A DNA stretch of 64,000 nt from Streptomyces xinghaiensis S187 (GTDB lineage Bacteria > Actinomycetota > Actinomycetes > Streptomycetales > Streptomycetaceae), in the NCBI RefSeq assembly GCF_000220705.2, contig NZ_CP023202.1, positions 1,612,001-1,676,000 on the forward strand. Direction: 5' to 3'. Shown in pieces: positions 59,540 to 64,000 of this stretch. The first letter of the stretch is position 1; each line of letters opens with the position of its first letter. A program made the translations under genes and the position numbers. The notes under the pieces are model-generated. The model did not search any database, was not told the origin of the DNA, and saw only the letters and a program-made list of their open reading frames with translations.

Positions 59540-61675
59540 CTACGGCCGCCATCGCCCCGAACGGTAGGCGTCCAGCAGCTGCCGGCTCGCGACCGTGAAG
59601 GGGTGCTCGGGGCCCAGGCCGCGTTCCCGCCGCTCGACGACGTCGGTCATCAGCGCGATCCCCTCCGCCATGTCTCCGAGCGCGGCACGGGTCCGGGAGA
59701 GGAGTTGCCGGGCGGCGAGCACGATCGGGTACTCGGGCCCGAAGCGCCGCTCATACGACTCGACGACCCGCCGGATCTCGTCGCCGGCCTCGTCGAAGCG
59801 GCCCAGGAGGTACAGCGCCCACGCGTGGTTGTGCCGGGCGCCGAGTGTCACGGTGTGGTCGGGGCCGAGGACGCGCTCGCACTCGGACGGCAGTGTGAGC
59901 AGTGTGCCGCCTTCCTCGGTGACCACTTCGGCGGCGGGCAGCATCTCCAGCAGGCCGGCGCGGGCCCGCAGGGTCAGCGGATGCGTGGCACCGAGCGCCG
60001 CGCGCCGCCCGGCGACGGTGTCGCGGAGCAGCGCGACGGCCTCCTCCCTTCGGCCGAGGTTCGCCAGCACGAGCTGGAGGCCGTAGCCGCTGTCCAGGGT
60101 GTCGGGGTCGTCGGCGCCGAACAGCCGCTCCTGGGCGTCCCGGACCTCGCGGAGCGCCGCTTCGGCCTCGGCGTATCCGCCCAGCCGGAACAGGGCCCGT
60201 CCCGCCCTGGAGCGGGCGGCGAGGACCGTACGGTGGTCCGCACCGAGGAGCCGCTGCGCCAGGTCCGCGGCGTTGCGGGCGGTCTCCCGGGCGGAGAGGT
60301 AGTCACCGGTCCGGTGCAGGGCGGTGGACAGCCTCGTCGCGACGGCCAGGGCGTCGGAGGCGGACGGCTCGCCGATGTGCCGCAGCAGGGCCAGCGCGTG
60401 CGGTACCAGCAGGCGCAGCCGGGGATCGTGCGGGCCTGCGTCGGGTACGCCGGGCACGGCCGCGTCGAGCAGCCGGACGGCTGTCGTGTCGAGGGTGGGC
60501 ACCAGGTCCGCGGGGGTGGCCGCCGAGACGCTGTCGAGCAGGATGCCGTGACTCTGTACGCAGCGTGCGCCGGCGGCGTCGACCAGTTCGGACAGCGACT
60601 GGTCGAGGAGCGCTCTGAGGGCTGTCTCGGTCCGGGCACGGGGCAGTACGGCGACGATGCCGTCGTGGTCGAGCAGGGTCAGCGGCAGCGGCTCGGCGGC
60701 GAACCGGGCCAGCAGCCTGAGCAGGGCCGCCGCTTCGGGCAGTCCGCGCGCTTCGAAGGCGTCGAGGGTCAGCTGCCAGGTGAGGCCGACCAGATGGCGG
60801 GGGTCCGCTGCGGACAGCGCGTCGGCTCCCCGGTCGATCAGCTGGACCCGTTCGTCCGAGTCGAGTTGGTCCCCGTAGGTGTCCATCGTCCAGGGGTCGA
60901 TGACCTGGCGGGAGAGGAAGCCGCCCGCCAGGGTGAGGGCGAGAGGCAGCCGCCCGAGCCGGTCCGCGACCCGCGCCGCCTGCTCCGTCGTACCGCTGTG
61001 CGGTGCGAGATCGCGCAGCACGAGCGCGGCGTCCTCCCGGGGCAGTACGCCGATGTACTGCAGCTCGGCGCCCGGCCACCACCGGGCCGCCGCTCGCCGT
61101 GTGGTCACCAAAACGGTGCCGCGCGGGCTGGTGCGCAGCCAGTCGCCGTCCCGCAGGATCTCCGGCTCGTCGGTGTTGTCCAGGACCAGTAACCAGGGTT
61201 CGGCGGAACGGTCGAGATACGTCCAGGCGAGATCGGCGGCGGGTCTGAGGCCGTTGCGTGCGGCGAGCAGTTCGCCGTCGCCCGCCCCTCGGTCGGCGGC
61301 GACGGCGAGCATGCCGGCGCGCAGGCTCGCGCGGTCGGAGGCGTTGACCCACAGGCCCACCCGGCCCGGTTCTGCGGTGACCTCCTGGAACAGGGCGCAG
61401 GCGACCGCCGTCTTGCCCGAGCCGCCCATGCCGTACAGCACGTAGACCTGGCCGCCGTGCCCCGCCGCGACGCTCGCCCGCAGGCGTTCCATCACCTCGC
61501 TGCGGTCGCGGAGCGCGACGGGGGGCCGGCCGGCCGCCGGGCGTCGTACCGAGTCCGGTCCGCCGTGCTCCGGTCCGCCACCGCCGTAGTGGTGGTGCTC
61601 GCTGATGTGCTGGTCGCCCTGCGACTGGTAGACGCGTCCCTGGTCCTCGGCGTGGCCGTCCGTCCCGCCCGTCAT
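59540..61675 (-). CDS. NB-ARC/TPR (STAND) protein with N-terminal amyloid-like motif
   Basis: 711 aa. Residues 14–26 (RVYQSQGDQHISE) match the C-terminal motif of the upstream small protein. The NTPase has Walker A YGMGGSGKTAV (P-loop 82–89) and Walker B PWLLVLDNTDEP. RGTVLVTTRRAA (sensor 1) and RLPLALTLAGGFLSRQ (GxP motif) complete the NB-ARC/STAND pattern. From ~430 on there are tetratricopeptide repeats of the kinesin-light-chain type, with repeated L-G-x-x-H/D-P-x-T/V-L-x-x-R units. ATG 61675 overlaps the upstream stop (ATGA). It is probably an NLR-like sensor whose N-terminal motif recruits the partner effector. Confidence 0.87.
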   Translation of the reverse strand: MTGGTDGHAEDQGRVYQSQGDQHISEHHHYGGGGPEHGGPDSVRRPAAGRPPVALRDRSEVMERLRASVAAGHGGQVYVLYGMGGSGKTAVACALFQEVTAEPGRVGLWVNASDRASLRAGMLAVAADRGAGDGELLAARNGLRPAADLAWTYLDRSAEPWLLVLDNTDEPEILRDGDWLRTSPRGTVLVTTRRAAARWWPGAELQYIGVLPREDAALVLRDLAPHSGTTEQAARVADRLGRLPLALTLAGGFLSRQVIDPWTMDTYGDQLDSDERVQLIDRGADALSAADPRHLVGLTWQLTLDAFEARGLPEAAALLRLLARFAAEPLPLTLLDHDGIVAVLPRARTETALRALLDQSLSELVDAAGARCVQSHGILLDSVSAATPADLVPTLDTTAVRLLDAAVPGVPDAGPHDPRLRLLVPHALALLRHIGEPSASDALAVATRLSTALHRTGDYLSARETARNAADLAQRLLGADHRTVLAARSRAGRALFRLGGYAEAEAALREVRDAQERLFGADDPDTLDSGYGLQLVLANLGRREEAVALLRDTVAGRRAALGATHPLTLRARAGLLEMLPAAEVVTEEGGTLLTLPSECERVLGPDHTVTLGARHNHAWALYLLGRFDEAGDEIRRVVESYERRFGPEYPIVLAARQLLSRTRAALGDMAEGIALMTDVVERRERGLGPEHPFTVASRQLLDAYRSGRWRP

Positions 61676-62100
61676 CGCTCGGCGATGTGCTGGTCACGTC
61701 CCGCTTGGTAGATCCGGGCCCGGCCGGACGCGGTGGCGTGCTGGGTGGTCTGCGGTGCGGCCGGGCCGCCGGGGTCGAACTGGTCCAGCAAGGCGCGCAG
61801 TTCCTCTACGGCGGCGGGCCGGGCGACGAGCAGCCGCCGCACCATCCCCTGCCACTGAAGCCGTAGTTCGTCCAGGGTCTCCTGGTCGTCCGCGGCCGCG
61901 GCGGCCAGCACGTCCTCGCGACCGGCCTCCAACTCGGCGGCGACGGTCCCGGCGCGCTCGGGTTGTGTCCGGCGCCAGAGCTGCGTGACCCCGTCACGCA
62001 CGTGGTGCCAGGCATCGGTCGCCATCAGCGCGACCAAGGTGGTCCCCGCGCTCTGCGCGAGCAAGGCCACTTCTGCGTCCACAGCCGCCTCTCCATTCAT
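61672..62100 (-). CDS. Small helical protein with C-terminal amyloid-like motif (candidate effector)
   Basis: 142 aa from ATG 62100 (GGAAAAG 5 nt upstream). Residues 1–110 are all-helical (for example AELEAGREDVLAAAAADDQE), comparable in size to the bacterial Bell-type cell-death domains. A Pro/Thr linker precedes the last ~15 residues, RIYQAGRDQHIAE (129–141). Eight of 13 positions equal the N-terminal motif of the STAND protein encoded next. Shared motifs between an effector C-terminus and an NLR N-terminus define bacterial amyloid signalling pairs. Function as a membrane-damaging effector is inferred from that model only. Confidence 0.75.
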   Translation of the reverse strand: MNGEAAVDAEVALLAQSAGTTLVALMATDAWHHVRDGVTQLWRRTQPERAGTVAAELEAGREDVLAAAAADDQETLDELRLQWQGMVRRLLVARPAAVEELRALLDQFDPGGPAAPQTTQHATASGRARIYQAGRDQHIAER

Positions 62101-62309
62101 CCGCTTTTCCGACAGCACAGATGGCACGTTGCACCCGTTCAGGTGTTGATGTGATCTTCTTTGCGATCAATATCATTCCGCCCCTGAGCACAGGGAACAG
62201 AGAGGAATCAATCCTCGCCAATACCCCGCGAACCAGGCCTGACACATGGTCGGGCAGGCGAGTTGCACGCTACAGTGAGGCATCCCGACCGACCGAGGGG
62301 GCGAGGGAA
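62101..62309. promoter_or_regulatory. AT-rich divergent region upstream of the effector and of the DUF6879 unit
   Basis: 209 bp. The stretch 62140–62225 is notably AT-rich (GATCTTCTTTGCGATCAATA, ending ATCATTCCG) and holds GAGGAATCAATCCTC (62193–62207), a 6-bp palindrome with a 3-nt centre. Promoters for both divergent units probably lie here. I cannot place them precisely. Confidence 0.4.
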
Positions 62310-62579
62310 ATGACCAGGCCATGGGAAGCGGATCCGGACACGGGTTTCAAGCGACGCCTGGGAAAAACACCCCAGGAATTAGGAAACACCACCGGAACTC
62401 CGGATTGCCCGGACATCTGGGAACTCACCAACGGCGACATCGCCGTCATCGGCCGGGACCTCACCCGGTCACTGGGTGGGAACCTTCCCGACGGGGTCTC
62501 GATCGGGCCGGACGAACGCCTCGTCATCATCCCCAGGAACATGCTCATCGCGGCGAAGCCGGACATCCCCAGTGTTTGA
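62310..62579 (+). CDS. Small conserved-type protein upstream of the DUF6879-like gene
   Basis: 89 aa. ATG 62310 has GAGGG about 4 nt upstream. The sequence (TPDCPDIWELTNGDIAVIGR, then DLTRSLGGNLPDGVSIGPDE, RLVIIPRNMLIAAKP) is of a type common in streptomycetes, always just before a DUF6879 gene. No catalytic or membrane motif is seen. The stop overlaps the next start (GTGTTTGA), so the two are translationally coupled. The function is unknown. Confidence 0.8.
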   Translation: MTRPWEADPDTGFKRRLGKTPQELGNTTGTPDCPDIWELTNGDIAVIGRDLTRSLGGNLPDGVSIGPDERLVIIPRNMLIAAKPDIPSV

Positions 62580-63210
62580 CTCCTTCCCGCGCGGCGCCTC
62601 GGAACGCCTGAACCGCCCCGCGTACCACGCGGAACTCGGCCGGATCTACTCCAGTGGGATCGGCTTCCTCAACAAGCTCGAGCGCGGCCAGCACTTCCAG
62701 GAGCGCTCCTTCCCGAGCTGGGAGGCCTTCGCCGCCGGCGACTGGGAGCGAGCCCTGTCCTTGGCCGACGAGAGGCGCGAGGAGTACGCCCGGGAAATCC
62801 GGCGGGCGTCGGAACTGGGCGTCACGCACCGCCGCCTCCGGGTCGTGGAATTCCCCGTCACACCGTATGTGCAATGGGAGTTGTTCGTTCTGCGCGTACG
62901 TGTGGACGTGGGCGACGCAATCAGGATGATCGACGCTCGCGACATTTCCGGCATCGAGCGGAATCACCCGGTACCGGAAGTGGTGATTCTCGGCGATGTG
63001 GTCATGTACGAGGTCGTGTACGACGAAGACGGAAACGCGGCGGGAGCCAACCGCTATACGGACAGCTCACTGATCCGGGAAACGAACGCCGGGTTCGACG
63101 CGCTGTATGAGCGTGGCGAGGGTTTCCACACTTTCTTCGACCGGGAGATCGCCCCCCTGGCCCCGCCCCGGGCGTCCGGTGCTCCGACGGGTTCTCGCGG
63201 GTCGCGGTGA
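62572..63210 (+). CDS. DUF6879-like protein
   Basis: 212 aa. GTG 62572 overlaps the previous stop. Family-like features are YSSGIGFLNKLERGQHFQER, WEAFAAGDWERAL, RRLRVVEFPVTPYVQWELFV, RYTDSSLIRETNAGFDALYE and the final HTFFDREIAP. It is a soluble alpha/beta protein with no signal peptide. Such pairs are widespread in Streptomyces, often beside regulators, but the role is not known. The last ~15 residues are low complexity. Confidence 0.82.
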   Translation: MFDSFPRGASERLNRPAYHAELGRIYSSGIGFLNKLERGQHFQERSFPSWEAFAAGDWERALSLADERREEYAREIRRASELGVTHRRLRVVEFPVTPYVQWELFVLRVRVDVGDAIRMIDARDISGIERNHPVPEVVILGDVVMYEVVYDEDGNAAGANRYTDSSLIRETNAGFDALYERGEGFHTFFDREIAPLAPPRASGAPTGSRGSR

Positions 63211-63733
63211 TCAGCGCGGCGAGGTGAAGGGCGAGCCCTCACGCCGGCAGATCACCGCCCCTTGATGGTGGTGAAGAGAACGCCCACCACATCGGCCGCT
63301 CCTTCGGCGGCCAGGAGAGCACGCGCGGCGTCAGGACCCCGGTCCCTCCAGCTTCACGGCAGCGGTGTTCGCGCCCTGCTGTTCCTCGTGCGCCGGGGCG
63401 AAGGACTCACGCTCTTCCACCACTTCACCGTCCACGACATCGCCGTCCACGATGTCCCCTCCGCCACTCGGTGCGACGGGTCCGCCAGCGGCAGGCCTGC
63501 GGGGCGCAGTCCTGCAGAACAGCCTCAACGAGGCTCTTGATCCTGCGGTCCAGCAGCGAGATGACGGGCAAGGTCCCCAGCCTGGCTCGACAGCTCGACA
63601 GGTGGTCAACTTGCCCCCGCCAGCCCGTAGTCACAGGCAGAAGGCAGCTCGCCCCTGATACAGTCACCCAGCCTTTCGGTCGCCTGTTCGAGGGGGGGGC
63701 CTCGACGACCGCAAGGGTGAGGAGGATATCCCT
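63211..63733 (-). pseudogene. Gap holding a probable decayed small gene
   Basis: 523 bp. On the minus strand, frame pieces read LGTLPVISLLDRRIKSLVEA-VLQDCA (about 63590–63510) and, after a frame change, GGGDIVDGDVVDGEVVEERE-SFAPAHEEQQGANTAAVKLE up to a stop at 63331. Both look like real, acidic coding sequence, but no single frame links them. I infer a frameshifted small acidic protein of unknown family. The remainder shows nothing recognisable apart from the strong ribosome site of the next gene. Confidence 0.4.
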
Positions 63734-64000
63734 TTGTCTGTACGACGTTTGCGTAACATCTGTGCCGTCGTGGAACAGCCGCCGTCTTGACAGTTGCTAC
63801 AACCACGGGAGCTTGGGCCAACTGGAGCAAGCAGAATTTCAGCCTGACCCAGGGAACGACTTCCCAGGAGTGGGTTGATGAGCAGTACAACGAGTTCCAC
63901 TTCACTGGCTGTTACCAGGCGGGAACCACGAACAGCGTCTCGGTGGCGCTGTGGCAGCAGATCGACTGGGGCTTGGACAAGAAGCATGACACGTCGAAGC
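63734..64000 (+). pseudogene. Small secreted protein with a one-base frameshift in the signal peptide, cut by the window edge
   Basis: TTG 63734 has GAGGAGG at a perfect 8-nt spacing and starts MSVRRLRNICAVV. In this frame a stop follows five codons later. Shifting frame at 63772 (one extra G in GTGG) gives GTAAVLTVATTTGAWA, completing a textbook Sec signal peptide ending A-W-A. The mature peptide then reads NWSKQNFSLTQGTTSQEWVD-EQYNEFHFTGCYQAGTTNSV and runs open past 64000. It is either a true single-base loss or a sequencing error. The family is not recognised; small secreted streptomycete proteins with one Cys visible so far. Confidence 0.6.

Noticed and set aside
55935..59567. Very long open frame on the plus strand opposite pglY
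   Set aside because: It is antisense to a gene with clear PglY motifs. Its translation is Val/Gly/Arg-rich with no domain, as expected for the complementary strand of very high-GC coding DNA. The same applies to the long plus-strand frame opposite the siderophore importer (18281–21721).

Overview
The base composition (very high GC with strong third-position GC), GTG/TTG starts, 1–4 nt start/stop overlaps and the protein families present all point to a Streptomyces or close actinomycete chromosome. The window looks like an accessory (arm-like) region rather than a core one. I see no tRNA, rRNA or CRISPR array.

Layout. (1) 1–4.9 kb: the start of a TetR-type regulator, a SnoaL/NTF2-fold protein, and a mobile-element scar. 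The scar is an IS200/IS605-type TnpB element bounded by hairpins, lying between a truncated IS701-type transposase and an ABC ATPase whose C-terminus now reads into the element. A NarL-type sensor kinase precedes the ABC gene. (2) 5.2–18.4 kb: an OmpR-type two-component pair and an unfamiliar biosynthetic locus. The locus has a tyrosine-ammonia-lyase-like MIO enzyme, two FOXRED2-like flavoproteins, a hydroxymandelate/lactate-oxidase-like FMN enzyme, a divergent P450, a cation/proton antiporter and an acyl-CoA ligase. Three start sites (lyase, flavoprotein 1, flavoprotein 2) share one promoter layout: a CTCAGAG..TCTGAG palindrome, 10 nt, a TANNNT -10 box and then the start codon 6-8 nt later. 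These transcripts are therefore probably leaderless and co-regulated. (3) 18.4–24.5 kb: a FecBCDE-type ferric siderophore importer under an iron box, a Tat-exported CE2 esterase and a GPP34 protein. (4) 24.9–25.2 kb: remains of a PP2C phosphatase.

(5) 25.2–44.0 kb: a dense regulatory/conflict island. It holds a vWA-like lipoprotein with a coiled-coil membrane partner, a radical SAM protein facing a macro-domain protein, and an operon of membrane Ser/Thr kinase, coiled-coil protein, ClpB-like AAA+ ATPase and zinc-ribbon/FHA protein. Next come a CHAT-protease/ParS-like antitoxin/RES-toxin operon and a divergent zinc-ribbon plus membrane protein pair. Phosphorylation (kinase, FHA), NAD/ADP-ribose chemistry (RES, macro) and proteolysis/unfolding (CHAT, AAA+) all occur together, and this is my best candidate for an undescribed system. 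(6) 44.1–48.2 kb: a PucR-type regulator, a secreted alpha/beta hydrolase and a cytoplasmic vWA protein. (7) 48.3–59.2 kb: the pglY-pglZ-brxD-brxHI half of a type 2 BREX (Pgl) phage-defence system; pglW and pglX are not in the window. (8) 59.5–62.1 kb: an NB-ARC/TPR (STAND) protein and a small helical protein that share a short amyloid-like motif, i.e. a candidate NLR-type amyloid-signalling pair. (9) 62.3–64.0 kb: a two-gene unit with a DUF6879-like protein, a decayed small gene, and a small secreted protein with a one-base frameshift in its signal peptide.

All functional calls are from reading translated sequence and known family motifs; no database search was run.
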